From contig JAVVSR010000004.1 of NCBI GenBank assembly GCA_036654095.1, forward strand, positions 1-64,000: a DNA stretch of 64,000 nucleotides. The letters are read 5' to 3'. The position numbers and the translations under genes were made by a program. Position 1 is the stretch's first letter. Each line of letters opens with the position of its first letter. Positions 45,234 through 54,484 of the stretch are shown here, in pieces. This DNA is from JAVVSR01 sp036654095 (GTDB lineage Bacteria > Bacillota > Clostridia > Christensenellales > CAG-917). The notes beneath the pieces were generated by a model. That model was not told where the DNA came from, searched no databases, and saw nothing but the letters and a program-made list of their open reading frames with translations.

Positions 45234-45892
45234 TACGCGTTACCTCCTTCCCTAGGAACTCCGCCAAGAATCTCTCCTTTATAAATCCAAACCTTAACAC
45301 CGATTACACCAAAAGTTGTATGTGACTCAGCAAAGCCATAGTCAATATCGGCACGAAGTGTTTGAAGTGGCACAGAACCATCGTGATAATTTTCACATCT
45401 TGCAATTTCAGCGCCGTCAAGACGACCGCTAACCATTGTCTTAACACCCTTTGCTCCGCCCCACATTGCTTTGGACATAGCTTGCTTCATGCTTCTTCTA
45501 AATGAAGCGCGGGCTTCCAACTGCTCGGCAATCCTTTCAGCAACAAGTTGAGCATCACAGTCAGGACGCTTAACTTCCATAATATTTAAGTTTACTTGAC
45601 GTTCGGGACAGAATTTCTGAACCTCTTTTCTCATAACCTCAACCCCTGCGCCTTGCTTGCCAATTAAGGTAGCGGGACGAGCGGTGTATATATTAATAAT
45701 AACTTTTGAAGCGGCGCGCTCAATAGTGATTTTTGAAATCGCATTCTTATAATACTTCTTTTTAAGATAGTTGCGAATATCGTAATCTTGTTTGAGGTTT
45801 ACCGAAAAGTTTTTTTTGTCTGCATACCATTTGGTATCCCAATCTTTGATAATACCAACTCTAAGACCGTGCGAATTAACTTTTTGACCCAT
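45233..45892 (-). CDS. rpsC: Ribosomal protein S3
   Basis: 219 residues. It begins [22 protein letters not shown] domain with [20 protein letters not shown] and the C-terminal ARSEISR-like [30 protein letters not shown] are present. S3 is at the mRNA entry channel. It overlaps rplP by one base. Confidence 0.98.
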   Translation of the reverse strand: MGQKVNSHGLRVGIIKDWDTKWYADKKNFSVNLKQDYDIRNYLKKKYYKNAISKITIERAASKVIINIYTARPATLIGKQGAGVEVMRKEVQKFCPERQVNLNIMEVKRPDCDAQLVAERIAEQLEARASFRRSMKQAMSKAMWGGAKGVKTMVSGRLDGAEIARCENYHDGSVPLQTLRADIDYGFAESHTTFGVIGVKVWIYKGEILGGVPREGGNA

Positions 45893-45900
45893 AATGCCTC

Positions 45901-46290
45901 CTACTCCTTAACCGTATCTAAAATAACGGTGATATGGCTTGAACGTTTATCAATTCTGTAAGCTCTTCCCTTTGCCCTTGGCATAATACGCTTTAAAATA
46001 GGGCCTTGGTCAGCAAAACATTCTGCAACGAACAAATCAGCTTTGCTCATATTTAAATTGTTTTCGCCGTTAGCGGCAGCAGAGTTGACAAGTTTTAGCA
46101 ATACGGGGCTTGCCGACTTAGGAGTGTTTTCCAAAATAGCAACTGCCTCATTATACTTTTTGCCACGGATGATATCAAGAACAATTCTAACCTTATAAGG
46201 GGAAATTCTGATATATTTTGCAACGGCCCTAGGACGCTTATCCGCACCCTCTTTGCGAGCCAATGATTTTTGTTTACTTCTTGTAGCCAT
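45901..46290 (-). CDS. rplV: Ribosomal protein L22
   Basis: 129 residues. [28 protein letters not shown] and the tunnel-lining loop [21 protein letters not shown] are diagnostic. N-terminal extension of about 18 basic residues. L22 lines the exit tunnel, where macrolide resistance changes occur. Confidence 0.97.
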   Translation of the reverse strand: MATRSKQKSLARKEGADKRPRAVAKYIRISPYKVRIVLDIIRGKKYNEAVAILENTPKSASPVLLKLVNSAAANGENNLNMSKADLFVAECFADQGPILKRIMPRAKGRAYRIDKRSSHITVILDTVKE

Positions 46291-46300
46291 TTATAACCTC

Positions 46301-46585
46301 CTATTTTCCGGCCGAGCTTTTCTCGCCGCCACCACCGTGACCTTTGAAGGTACGAGTGGGCGCAAATTCACCCAGCTTGCAACCAATCATTTCCTCGGTG
46401 ACGAAGACAGGCACGTGTTTTCTTCCATCATGTACGGCGATTGTATGCCCAACCATTTCGGGAAATATGGTGGATGCTCTTGACCAAGTTTTGAGGGGTT
46501 TTCTCTCACCACTTGCATTCATAGCAATAATTCTACTCATAAGCCTTTCTTCAACATAAGGCCCTTTTTTAACTGATCTGCTCAT
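46301..46585 (-). CDS. rpsS: Ribosomal protein S19
   Basis: 94 residues. [16 protein letters not shown] and [39 protein letters not shown] are the family hallmarks. S19 is in the 30S head and contacts S13. Confidence 0.98.
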   Translation of the reverse strand: MSRSVKKGPYVEERLMSRIIAMNASGERKPLKTWSRASTIFPEMVGHTIAVHDGRKHVPVFVTEEMIGCKLGEFAPTRTFKGHGGGGEKSSAGK

Positions 46586-46596
46586 ACAATAGCCTC

Positions 46597-47424
46597 CTAA
46601 TTTATACGCTTGATAATAAACTTATCATTAACATTTTTCTTCTTACGAGTCTTGTAACCGAGTGTCGGCTTGCCCCAAGGTGTAACGGGTGAAGGCATAC
46701 CAATAGGAGATTTGCCCTCGCCACCACCATGTGGATGGTCGCACGGATTCATAACTACGCCTCGAACGGCAGGCCTAACGCCCATATGACGTCTTCTACC
46801 AGCTTTACCTAACGAAACAATTTCGTGGTCGGTATTGCCGATTTGGCCGATGGTCGCCTTGCAACGTACTAGCACATATCTAACTTCGCCACTCGGCATT
46901 CTAATTGTGGCATACTTGCCTTCCTTAGCCATAAGCTGAGCAACGTTACCTGCTGACCTTGCAATTTGTCCACCCTTCTCGGGTTGAAGTTCAATGTTGT
47001 GTATTAAAGTACCAACGGGAATAAACTCAAGTGGTAGGCAGTTGCCTACAACTATATCCGCAGTGCTTCCACTAATAACAGTGTCGCCAACAGTTAAGCC
47101 CATAGGAGCTAAAATATATCTCTTTTCGCCATCAGCATAATGCAATAAAGCAATATTAGCCGAACGATTAGGGTCATACTCAATGGTAGCTACTTTAGCA
47201 GGGATACCGTCTTTGTTGCGTTTAAAATCAATAATTCTGTACTTCACTCTGTCGCCACCACCAATATGACGAACGGTAATCCTACCTGTCGAGTTACGTC
47301 CACCTGACCTGTTTTTGCTTACCAATAAGCTACGTTCAGGAGTGGTTGATGTAATTTCCTCAAATGTGGATACCGACATAAAGCGGCGGGATGGTGTAGT
47401 AGGTTTATATTTTTTAATAGCCAT
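46597..47424 (-). CDS. rplB: Ribosomal protein L2
   Basis: 275 residues. The conserved C-terminal loop with [21 protein letters not shown], including the His essential for peptidyl transferase function in E. coli, is present, as are the RNA-binding [18 protein letters not shown] and the final GYKTRKKKN. Confidence 0.98.
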   Translation of the reverse strand: MAIKKYKPTTPSRRFMSVSTFEEITSTTPERSLLVSKNRSGGRNSTGRITVRHIGGGDRVKYRIIDFKRNKDGIPAKVATIEYDPNRSANIALLHYADGEKRYILAPMGLTVGDTVISGSTADIVVGNCLPLEFIPVGTLIHNIELQPEKGGQIARSAGNVAQLMAKEGKYATIRMPSGEVRYVLVRCKATIGQIGNTDHEIVSLGKAGRRRHMGVRPAVRGVVMNPCDHPHGGGEGKSPIGMPSPVTPWGKPTLGYKTRKKKNVNDKFIIKRIN

Positions 47425-47441
47425 AACTTACTCCTCCTTGA

Positions 47442-47732
47442 TTAAGCAAGACTTTCGAAAAACTCGATAGCTTTGCTTTCAGCGGTAAGTTGAACAATAG
47501 CTTTTTTATATGACGGCCTTCTGCCCTCGTTTTTGCCCATTCTTTTCAACTTTCCTTCAACGTTCAATGTATTTACTTTTGCTACTTTAACCTGAAAAAT
47601 CTCCTCAACAGCGTTCTTGATTTGAGTTTTGGTCGCGTCAGGAAGTACCTTAAAGGTATATCTCTTTGACGCAATTCCGTCATAACTCTTTTCCGAGAGG
47701 ATAGGTTTAATAATGATATCGTAAGCAGTCAT
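47442..47732 (-). CDS. rplW: Ribosomal protein L23
   Basis: 96 residues. It contains IIIKPILSEKSYDGIASKRYTFKVLPDATKTQIKNAVEEIFQVKV and GRRPSYKKAIVQL. L23 forms the docking site for SRP and trigger factor at the tunnel exit. Its start overlaps the rplD stop by one base. Confidence 0.98.
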   Translation of the reverse strand: MTAYDIIIKPILSEKSYDGIASKRYTFKVLPDATKTQIKNAVEEIFQVKVAKVNTLNVEGKLKRMGKNEGRRPSYKKAIVQLTAESKAIEFFESLA

Positions 47733-48352
47733 TATGCATTTGCCTCCTCAATTTTTAGTATTGCTGCTTGGGTAAATAAGCAGTTAGCATTTTTTACTAT
47801 GTCGTACACATTTAATAAGGATGCATTAATAACATCAACCTTTTCCAGATTGTTTGCAGCCCTCAAAACTAGTCCGTCATCTTCAGCCAAAACCAACAAA
47901 GTAGATTTTGTAAGGTTTAAAGTCTTTAATATGTTTACAATTTCCTTTGTTTTTGCTTCCTTGACTTCAAATTTATCAACAACCAACGCTTCTTCTGTGC
48001 GGAACTTCTCAGACAACGCGCTCAATAATGCCAAACGCTTTGCAAACTTGTTGACTTTCTTTGAAAAATCGCGAGGCTTCGGAGCAAATACTACGCCACC
48101 CTTAATAAACTGAGGCGCACGAATTGAACCTTGACGCGCACGACCTGTGCCCTTTTGACGATAAGGTTTAACACCACCGCCACGAACTTCACTACGGGTT
48201 AAGGTCGACTTTGTACCTTGACGCCTGTTAGCAAGCTGAGCGACTATTGACTGGTGGATAAGAGCCTCGTTATATTCTCTATTAAATATTTCGTCGTTTA
48301 AATCCATCTTACCGACCGTTTTGCCGGCAGTATTTAATACATTAATTTCCAT
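47732..48352 (-). CDS. rplD: Ribosomal protein L4
   Basis: 206 residues. The extended RNA-binding loop has TRSEVRGGGVKPYRQKGTGRARQGSIRAPQFIKGGVVFAPKPR. In E. coli L4 represses its own S10 operon through the mRNA leader, so the structured leader upstream of rpsJ could be its target. Confidence 0.98.
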   Translation of the reverse strand: MEINVLNTAGKTVGKMDLNDEIFNREYNEALIHQSIVAQLANRRQGTKSTLTRSEVRGGGVKPYRQKGTGRARQGSIRAPQFIKGGVVFAPKPRDFSKKVNKFAKRLALLSALSEKFRTEEALVVDKFEVKEAKTKEIVNILKTLNLTKSTLLVLAEDDGLVLRAANNLEKVDVINASLLNVYDIVKNANCLFTQAAILKIEEANA

Positions 48353-48371
48353 AACTCATTACTCCTTCCGA

Positions 48372-49001
48372 TTAGCCTTTGATTGATTGTTTAACGTAAA
48401 CAATGCTTCCCTTTGCACCGGGAATGCCACCCTTAATTAACAAAAGATTACGAGGGGAGTCAACTCTGGCTACAACGAGATTTTGAATGGTGATTTGCTC
48501 TGCGCCCCATTGTCCCGGCATCTTTCTGTTTTTGAACACACGTGACGGGTCAGAGTTGCTGCCCAATGAGCCTACGCCCCTATGATAACCAGAGCCGTGA
48601 GCCATAGGTCCACAGTGCATATTCCAACGTTGGATTGTGCCTGAAAACCCGTGTCCTTTTGAAGTACCAACCACATCTACGTGGTCACCTTCGGAAAAGA
48701 CTGAACATTTGATTTCATCACCAATTTTGTATTCACTAGCGTTTTCAAGTTTAAACTCTTTCAAATAACGCTTTGCTTCAACATTTGCTTTCTTAAAGTG
48801 GCCTGCTGCGGGTTTAATAACATTCTTCTTTTTAATCTGTCCGAATGCAATTTGCACTGCCGAGTATCCCTCTTTGTCGATTGTTTTGATTTGCACTATC
48901 GGACATGGTCCAGCTTCCACAACTGTTACGGGAATTACTGTTCCATCCTGCGCAAAGATTTGGCTCATACCGAGCTTCTTTCCAATGATTGCTTTATTCA
49001 T
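48372..49001 (-). CDS. rplC: Ribosomal protein L3
   Basis: 209 residues. It begins AIIGKKLGMSQIFAQDGTVIPVTVVEAGPC and has the conserved GTSKGHGFSGTIQRW and GSLGSNSDPSRVFKNRKMPG region that inserts near the peptidyl transferase centre. 27 bases after rpsJ. Confidence 0.98.
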   Translation of the reverse strand: MNKAIIGKKLGMSQIFAQDGTVIPVTVVEAGPCPIVQIKTIDKEGYSAVQIAFGQIKKKNVIKPAAGHFKKANVEAKRYLKEFKLENASEYKIGDEIKCSVFSEGDHVDVVGTSKGHGFSGTIQRWNMHCGPMAHGSGYHRGVGSLGSNSDPSRVFKNRKMPGQWGAEQITIQNLVVARVDSPRNLLLIKGGIPGAKGSIVYVKQSIKG

Positions 49002-49028
49002 AGATAAAGTTCACCTCCAAGTATATTA

Positions 49029-49337
49029 TTACAGCTTAATGCTGATATCAACACCCGCAGGCAAATCAAGTTTCATCAAACTGTCAACTGTCTTAGCGGA
49101 AGGGTTGTATATGTCAATTAAGCGTTTATGCGTTCTTAATTCAAACTGTTCGCGACTGTCCTTATATTTATGAGGAGCGCGCAAAACTGTGATAATTTCC
49201 CTATCAGTAGGGAGTGGGATTGGCCCCGAAACTTTTGTTCCCGAGCGTTTAACTGTTTCGACAATCTTTTCTGCCGATTCATCAATTAATGTGTGATCAT
49301 AAGCCTTTAGCTTAATCCTAATTTTTTGTCCTGCCAT
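49029..49337 (-). CDS. rpsJ: Ribosomal protein S10
   Basis: 102 residues from the ATG at 49337, which has GGAGG 8 bases upstream; an upstream in-frame start adds five residues not found in the family. [30 protein letters not shown] and the C-terminal [10 protein letters not shown] are diagnostic. First gene of the operon. S10 also acts as NusE in antitermination. Confidence 0.98.
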   Translation of the reverse strand: MAGQKIRIKLKAYDHTLIDESAEKIVETVKRSGTKVSGPIPLPTDREIITVLRAPHKYKDSREQFELRTHKRLIDIYNPSAKTVDSLMKLDLPAGVDISIKL

Positions 49338-49521
49338 TTTAAAAACCTCCAAATTTCCTAACTCGTTTTACACTTAACCGTGTGTGTCGTGCTGTCATCT
49401 TAAATAAAAGCGGTCGTCACCGCCAGTTATAAGAGTTAGTCGCGCTAATTACATAGCACCCTTGTCCGCAGAAACTATCTGATTTCCAGTAACCTCCTGC
49501 ATCATCCCAATTTGCGACAGC
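49338..49521 (-). promoter_or_regulatory. Structured 5' leader of the S10 operon
   Basis: About 184 bases between the predicted start and rpsJ. A short stem GCGGT-CGTC-ACCGC (49410-49423) and several other GC-richer segments stand out from the AT-rich surroundings, suggesting a folded RNA. L4-dependent control of S10 operons is known, but I cannot match this leader to a described structure. Confidence 0.45.
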
Positions 49522-49527
49522 TAAGTT

Positions 49528-49556
49528 ATAATACTACAAAGTAAAATCCTTGTCAA
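49528..49556 (-). promoter_or_regulatory. Promoter of the S10-spc-alpha operon
   Basis: On the minus strand, perfect TTGACA (49551-49556), 17-base spacer and -10 TATTAT (49528-49533). It is the only strong promoter I see for the 32-gene run. Confidence 0.8.
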
Positions 49557-49765
49557 ACGAATTTTTATATTTTTTTAATGATTTTTAATGATTTTAAACT
49601 ATTTTTTGGATTTTTAAAACAAAATTACGCTAAAAATGAATTTCAACGATATTGAAGCGCTTTTAAAGGATATTGATTACTTTATTTGAAATATACACCG
49701 CCTTATATATAACAATAAGTATAATATATATAATAAATACCTTAAATAATAAAGTACAAACATAC

Positions 49766-49978
49766 AATTCGCTTTGGTTTTTAAAAAACTTCAGCTATAC
49801 CGTATTTCCAATTCGCTTTGGTTTTTAAAAAACTTTAGCCGTACAGCTTTTTTAATTCGCTTTGCCTTTTTAAAAAACTTCACCTGTACAACTTTTCCAA
49901 TTCGCTTTGCCTTTTTAAAAACTTTAGCCGCACAACTTTTCCAATTCGCTTTGCCTTTTTAAAAATTTTAGCCGCTAA
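49766..49978. repeat. 44-bp tandem repeat, five copies
   Basis: Units start at 49766, 49810, 49854, 49899 and 49943, each opening with AATTCGCTTTG and containing TTTTTAAAAAACTT in the middle, with more variable ends. Intergenic, between the S10 promoter and the end of the second ABC operon. The short ORF running through it has no ribosome binding site. The remaining bases of 49557-50020 hold nothing I can support. Confidence 0.85.
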
Positions 49979-50020
49979 TTATTTTACGTATGAAAAATAT
50001 TCAAACAATGACAACTATAT

Positions 50021-50710
50021 CTAATTTTCCGCGCTTGTTTTACTGTCGCTTTTTATTTCGCCATATTTCAATTCGATTATTCTATCACAAGTATTAGCTA
50101 TATCTAAATCGTGTGTGATAATTATTACGGTTTTCCCTTCATTGTTTATTTTTTTTAAAATTTCCATAATAAGCGAAGCATTTTCCTCATCAAGCGAGCC
50201 TGTCGGTTCATCAGCTAGTATTACATTTGGATTATGCGCCAACGCGCGCGCTATTGACACTCTCTGTTTTTCGCCACCCGACAAAACCGAAACGTTTGTA
50301 TTTATAAACTCGTTCATTCCAACATCACACAAGGCCTGAGTTGCTCGTTCTATACGCAATGAGTGTTTGCATTTTTCCAACATCAGCGGAACTAACACAT
50401 TTTCTAAAACACTAATTTCATTTATCAAAAACGGGCTTTGATTAATGAACCCTAATTCGCCATGCCGAACATTCGCCAATTCATTTGCGCTTAAATCTGT
50501 TACATCGCGTCCGTTTAAAAAATAGCTTCCACCAGTTGGCGCATCTAAACACCCAATAATATTGATAAGGGTAGTTTTCCCCGCGCCAGACTTTCCAATA
50601 ACTGCGACAAGTTCACCATCGTCAATATTTAAACTGACATATTTAATTGCAATTTTTTCGTTGTGACGTCCCTGATTAAAAACCTTACAAATATTTTGAA
50701 GTTTTATCAT
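50021..50710 (-). CDS. ABC exporter ATPase, second operon
   Basis: 229 residues. Walker A GKSGAGKTT (about residues 39-47), Q-loop FINQSPFL, signature LSGGEKQR, Walker B VILADEPTGSLD, and H-loop IIITHD. Same MacB/LolD-like subfamily as the ATPase at 9908-10567. The start lies 26 bases inside the preceding permease gene. It ends the operon; no clear terminator follows before the tandem repeat region. Confidence 0.9.
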   Translation of the reverse strand: MIKLQNICKVFNQGRHNEKIAIKYVSLNIDDGELVAVIGKSGAGKTTLINIIGCLDAPTGGSYFLNGRDVTDLSANELANVRHGELGFINQSPFLINEISVLENVLVPLMLEKCKHSLRIERATQALCDVGMNEFINTNVSVLSGGEKQRVSIARALAHNPNVILADEPTGSLDEENASLIMEILKKINNEGKTVIIITHDLDIANTCDRIIELKYGEIKSDSKTSAEN

Positions 50711-51749
50711 TATTTTTCTCCAAAACCATCTTTACTGAACCGCTGGTTTTTCGTCTTATAATAAGGTCCAAGCCTATTAAGCATATCGAAATTCCCAAAA
50801 TTGAAAAAATAATTGCCATAAACCAATTATTATAACTATATTCAATAAACTTAAACAAAAAATCTTTTCTGTATTTTGCAAAAGCTATTATAGTCATAAA
50901 CAAAGTTATTCCACCGCCGAATATTAAAAATCCGTACGTTCTTTTATTTCCACACACAAACCAAATCGTTACAAATGAAACAACTATCGCCAAAACGTAA
51001 AGAACTACTTTATAAATCGATAAATCCATGTTCTGTTTTAACTGCGTAATTTGCATGAAACTGTTTAAATCCTCGTTCGACAATAATTTGTTACGTTGAA
51101 AAAATTCATTAGCATTGACAAGGTCATTCATGTTGTCTTTTAAAATATAAACGCTACTATACGGTTCGGTTACATAATTATTAATATCCAAGCCGTCAAT
51201 AATCATTGCGCTTCTGTGCGTATTCAGCCCTTTAATTCCATTGCCAAATGACGATATGATTTCCATTTTGGAAGTACCCGCAATTACAAGTTTAATTTCT
51301 TCAATTTCGCCCGTAGTTCTTTTTAATGATGTGGTCAACTTGTCGCCGACTTTAGCATTTCTCCACATCCATCCTTCCACGTACGCTGGACAATATCCAA
51401 TATCAATCGCAACATTTTCTTTGTCAATGACGTTTACTTTATCAAAATATTTATCAATTAAAAGCGCCTGAGTATCAAGAGTCTTGTTATCGGCTTTTAT
51501 ATCGAGGGTTAATAGCGCTTGGGTTGAAACAAAACCATTATAATCATTATATTCAGATAGTTTATCGTCTATTTCAGCTGCATTAAGTGGTTGTTTTAGT
51601 TCAAACGGTAATGATGAATAAGTTATGTTTGTTTTTAAAGCAACTTTTACTGCTTCTTTAAAAGGTATACTCGCGCAATAAATGCCCATGATTATAGTCA
51701 GCATAAATAAAATTATTGCGCTAATAATAATACGTTTATTTTCTTTCAT
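50685..51749 (-). CDS. Predicted membrane subunit of the second ABC exporter
   Basis: 354 residues from the ATG at 51749, chosen because AGGGGG lies upstream and it starts one base after the previous stop. One N-terminal membrane helix (about 5-27), an extracytoplasmic domain (about 30-235), then three helices in the C-terminal third. The layout is FtsX-like but the sequence is poorly conserved by eye. A third membrane protein in such an operon is unusual; it could be an accessory subunit or replace one permease half. Confidence 0.7.
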   Translation of the reverse strand: MKENKRIIISAIILFMLTIIMGIYCASIPFKEAVKVALKTNITYSSLPFELKQPLNAAEIDDKLSEYNDYNGFVSTQALLTLDIKADNKTLDTQALLIDKYFDKVNVIDKENVAIDIGYCPAYVEGWMWRNAKVGDKLTTSLKRTTGEIEEIKLVIAGTSKMEIISSFGNGIKGLNTHRSAMIIDGLDINNYVTEPYSSVYILKDNMNDLVNANEFFQRNKLLSNEDLNSFMQITQLKQNMDLSIYKVVLYVLAIVVSFVTIWFVCGNKRTYGFLIFGGGITLFMTIIAFAKYRKDFLFKFIEYSYNNWFMAIIFSILGISICLIGLDLIIRRKTSGSVKMVLEKNNDKTSKYL

Positions 51750-51750
51750 T

Positions 51751-52911
51751 TTAATCCCCCTTATAATTGACACTGAGTTTATTTTTTTCAATACGCCATA
51801 CTTGCAAAAATATGTTTAACGAAAGCACCGCAATCATACATATAGGTATTATTGGTAAAAGCCATTTGTTCGTCGATAGCCCCATATCAAGCATTTTTGA
51901 GAAAACAAATAAAACAATAAGCGCATATAAAAGTATACTTATTGCCGCGATAATTACACAATACCACGAATATGACATTATGATATTTTTTGGTTTCCCA
52001 CCACAGCATATAATAACGCCCAACATTTCCTTCGATTTTTCAAATGTTATTAAACAAGTTACTATAAACGAAACCATCGTTATTAAGCATAACAAAATAA
52101 TTATTGGAAGCAACATTCCTATAATCTCATTTCTTGCTTTTTTAGTACCCTCTGCCATCTCTGAAAATGTCATATAATAACCATTGTCATGCATTGCGTT
52201 CAAGTTGGTTTGTAAAACTTCGTCAGTAATATCGTCATTAAAAATAATTATTGGATTATTGCCAAACTCTCGTTTTAAATTTGGAATATTTCCGCATATT
52301 ACCGTTATGCCTAGCATTTCAAAATCTTTCGATTTATGATTTTCTATTATCAGTTCGGCAGTTGGTGGCGAGCCATATCCATTTGTGCTCACGATATAAA
52401 AATTTCTTGGTAAAAGCCCCGTAATATGCAAGGTAAATTCGCCCTCGTTGATGACTGTAATATTAATTTTATCGCCTACATTATAGCCGTTACCCTCAAC
52501 AATAACTGCATTTACATCGTTTCCATTAGTTGGGCAATCAGAAAACCACTTTCCCTTTGCCAAAGGAGATTTTATATATTTAGCCAAATTGTCATCATAG
52601 ATATTGCAATTAATCCGCTTTGAGTTTTCTCTATCGGTTGCAGACAAACTATCTTGATGTAAAACCATTTTTACGCCTTTTAATCCGCTAATAAATTGCT
52701 GTCCGTCATTAATTAGGCTTGTGTAACGAAAGTATACTCCGTTTTCTTTTGAAATTGTTGAAAACATTTTGCCAATCGTGTTTGAGCTTATCGCAATAGT
52801 CGAAATATAATAAATTACGCTTATGCATAAAGTAAGCAATAAAATGATTATTGCATTTAAAAAGGGGTTTTTAATAAACATTCTAAATCCTGTTTTAATA
52901 TCAAGTCTCAT
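51751..52911 (-). CDS. ABC exporter permease, FtsX-like, second operon (B)
   Basis: 386 residues from the ATG at 52911, which forms an ATGA overlap with the upstream stop; an earlier in-frame start would lie within the upstream gene. It has an N-terminal helix at about 17-40 (NPFLNAIIILLLTLCISVIYYIS), an extracytoplasmic domain, and three helices at about 270-298, 316-344 and 352-374, as in the FtsX/MacB permease family. Coupled translation with subunit A suggests fixed stoichiometry. Confidence 0.78.
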   Translation of the reverse strand: MRLDIKTGFRMFIKNPFLNAIIILLLTLCISVIYYISTIAISSNTIGKMFSTISKENGVYFRYTSLINDGQQFISGLKGVKMVLHQDSLSATDRENSKRINCNIYDDNLAKYIKSPLAKGKWFSDCPTNGNDVNAVIVEGNGYNVGDKINITVINEGEFTLHITGLLPRNFYIVSTNGYGSPPTAELIIENHKSKDFEMLGITVICGNIPNLKREFGNNPIIIFNDDITDEVLQTNLNAMHDNGYYMTFSEMAEGTKKARNEIIGMLLPIIILLCLITMVSFIVTCLITFEKSKEMLGVIICCGGKPKNIIMSYSWYCVIIAAISILLYALIVLFVFSKMLDMGLSTNKWLLPIIPICMIAVLSLNIFLQVWRIEKNKLSVNYKGD

Positions 52912-53870
52912 TTCGCCACCACACTTCGGCAAAGCAATCGTTTTAAAACTGGCAAAAAGCTTACCACTAACACGGCTAAATAAACTAAGTCAACCATTAG
53001 ATATTGTTTGATACCTAAATAAACAACTTGGAAAGCGGGCGCTGTTTTTACAAACCATAACCGTTCCAAAACAACATAAGTGATACCACCAACAAGAAAA
53101 ACTATTGTCATTAGCAACAAAAAAGCCATTAAAAACATATTAATAATTCGTTCATTGGTGTAGCCTTGCATCTTAAACACCTCAACAGACTTTCTGCATT
53201 TCGACAGCAAATATGCAAATGACAACAATATCGACAGCAACGAAATTAATGTTATAAAGCCTAACGCCAAAACAAAAGGCGAATGGTTAATTATATCATA
53301 AACGCTTATTTTTTCGGGCTTTTGCACATTTTCTGCGCCATAAATCGCTGAAAGTTCATCAAAAACCTTATCCTTGCCATTATACGCTTTGGCGTCAAAA
53401 ATTAAAGTATCAACTTCGACTTCAGTGTTGACATCATTCATATCGACAAGCACTCCATAATCGAAATTTGAAACGCCTACAATGGTAAACTTATTATTTT
53501 GAAATGTAAAAACATCACCAATCATTGAATTCATACGATTTGAAAGTGCCTCATATGGTTTTTTGATAACTTGTCCTGAAATAACAAATACATTACTTTT
53601 TTCACTTGTGTAAACTCCATTGCCCAAGTGCAAATAAACAGCCGTATAATTTTTAAAGTTAATTGACGATTTTTTCGCGTTATAGTCACTTAACTTTTCA
53701 GAAGTTGTGACTATAAAAGTATTCGGCTGTTCACTTATGACTACCCTTACAACGAATTGAACGGAATACAAAATTACAACATAACAAAGCAATAAGCATA
53801 AAAATATACTTATTGCTATAACTTTGCCGTTTCCAAGCATAATTTTGCCTAGTAATCGAACGTTTTTCAT
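52908..53870 (-). CDS. ABC exporter permease, FtsX-like, second operon (A)
   Basis: 320 residues. N-terminal membrane helix (about 16-42), extracytoplasmic domain (about 45-198) and three C-terminal helices (about 200-225, 245-272, 283-310). It follows the 40-aa ORF by 5 bases and overlaps the next permease by 4. It has the same fold type as the permeases at 7800-9904 but is not closely similar to them. Confidence 0.78.
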   Translation of the reverse strand: MKNVRLLGKIMLGNGKVIAISIFLCLLLCYVVILYSVQFVVRVVISEQPNTFIVTTSEKLSDYNAKKSSINFKNYTAVYLHLGNGVYTSEKSNVFVISGQVIKKPYEALSNRMNSMIGDVFTFQNNKFTIVGVSNFDYGVLVDMNDVNTEVEVDTLIFDAKAYNGKDKVFDELSAIYGAENVQKPEKISVYDIINHSPFVLALGFITLISLLSILLSFAYLLSKCRKSVEVFKMQGYTNERIINMFLMAFLLLMTIVFLVGGITYVVLERLWFVKTAPAFQVVYLGIKQYLMVDLVYLAVLVVSFLPVLKRLLCRSVVAK

Positions 53871-53875
53871 TATAA

Positions 53876-53998
53876 TTATACTTTATGATATCTAACTTCT
53901 ACAATCGCGCCATGATAAAGTTCATTGTTGAAATTAAAAATGACGTTTGACATCTGGTCTGTTTTTTCAATTTTATAAAACAACAGTACTTCTTTCAT
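53876..53998 (-). CDS. Small ORF (40 aa), first cistron of the second ABC operon
   Basis: GGAG 8 bases upstream of an ATG at 53998. The peptide begins MKEVLLFYKIEKTDQMSNVI and ends with GAIVEVRYHKV. It is soluble-looking, without a signal peptide or membrane helix. It is the first ORF after a consensus promoter and ends 5 bases before a permease start, so translation is likely. I do not recognise it. Options are a regulatory or accessory peptide, or the exported substrate. Confidence 0.6.
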   Translation of the reverse strand: MKEVLLFYKIEKTDQMSNVIFNFNNELYHGAIVEVRYHKV

Positions 53999-54072
53999 TT
54001 TTCCCACTCCATTTGTTTAATTATATAAAATGTTTACGCACATTATATTTTTTAAATAAAAGCCCTAAAAAT

Positions 54073-54101
54073 AGTATATCGCTATAGAGAGCGGTTGTCA
54101 A
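54073..54101 (-). promoter_or_regulatory. Consensus promoter of the second ABC operon, with a dyad in its spacer
   Basis: On the minus strand, perfect TTGACA (54096-54101), 17-base spacer and TATACT (54073-54078). The spacer holds a dyad CGCT-N6-AGCG (54080-54093), a possible operator. Predicted start near 54066. Confidence 0.75.
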
Positions 54102-54133
54102 TATGTTTTCGCGCCTTGTAAATATAATGTCAA

Positions 54134-54261
54134 TACAATTTTTTTATATTTATTTGTATAAAATGTTTTATTTATATTTATTCATTTGCATAAAAGTTTT
54201 TATTTTTTATATTCATCTACATAAACTGTTTTTATTTTTTATATTCATTTGCATAAAATGC
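54134..54261. repeat. Imperfect 32-bp AT-rich tandem repeat, about four copies
   Basis: Units resemble TTTTTATTTTTTATATTCAT followed by TTGCATAAAATG, with the last two copies most alike. It lies upstream of the ABC operon promoter. An ORF through it yields a repetitive hydrophobic peptide with no ribosome binding site and was not called. Confidence 0.75.
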
Positions 54262-54409
54262 TTTAATAAAGATGTTTTACAATTTAAAATTTTAGCTATG
54301 CGAGATTAAAAGCAATAATTGTGTAAATATGACGTATTTAATGACATTTTTTGTTTGTCTTTTTGACAGCCTTATGTCGAATATTACTATTTCTATTTTA
54401 AAATAAAAA

Positions 54410-54458
54410 AAGCCTTGTAGCTTAGTTGTATATCACTTACAACCAAGTTACTAGGCTT
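54410..54458 (-). terminator. Terminator of the dehydrogenase-TetR operon
   Basis: Long imperfect hairpin, AAGCCTTGTAGCTTAGTTGT paired with ACAACCAAGTTACTAGGCTT around a 9-base loop; on the minus strand it is followed by TTTTTTTATTTT. It lies 26 bases after the last gene. Confidence 0.75.
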
Positions 54459-54484
54459 AATTTTGTATAATTTTAAATTAGTGC

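Noticed and set aside
49440..49500. A 17-residue ORF in the S10 leader
   Set aside because: It begins ATGCAGGAGG but no ribosome binding site precedes it; more likely part of the folded leader.
49774..49962. 62-residue repetitive ORF in the 44-bp repeat
   Set aside because: Follows the repeat period exactly, lacks a ribosome binding site and has no homology pattern.
54103..54309. Hydrophobic 68-residue ORF in the 32-bp repeat
   Set aside because: It arises from an AT-rich tandem repeat; no start signal, and it runs antisense to the promoter of the ABC operon.
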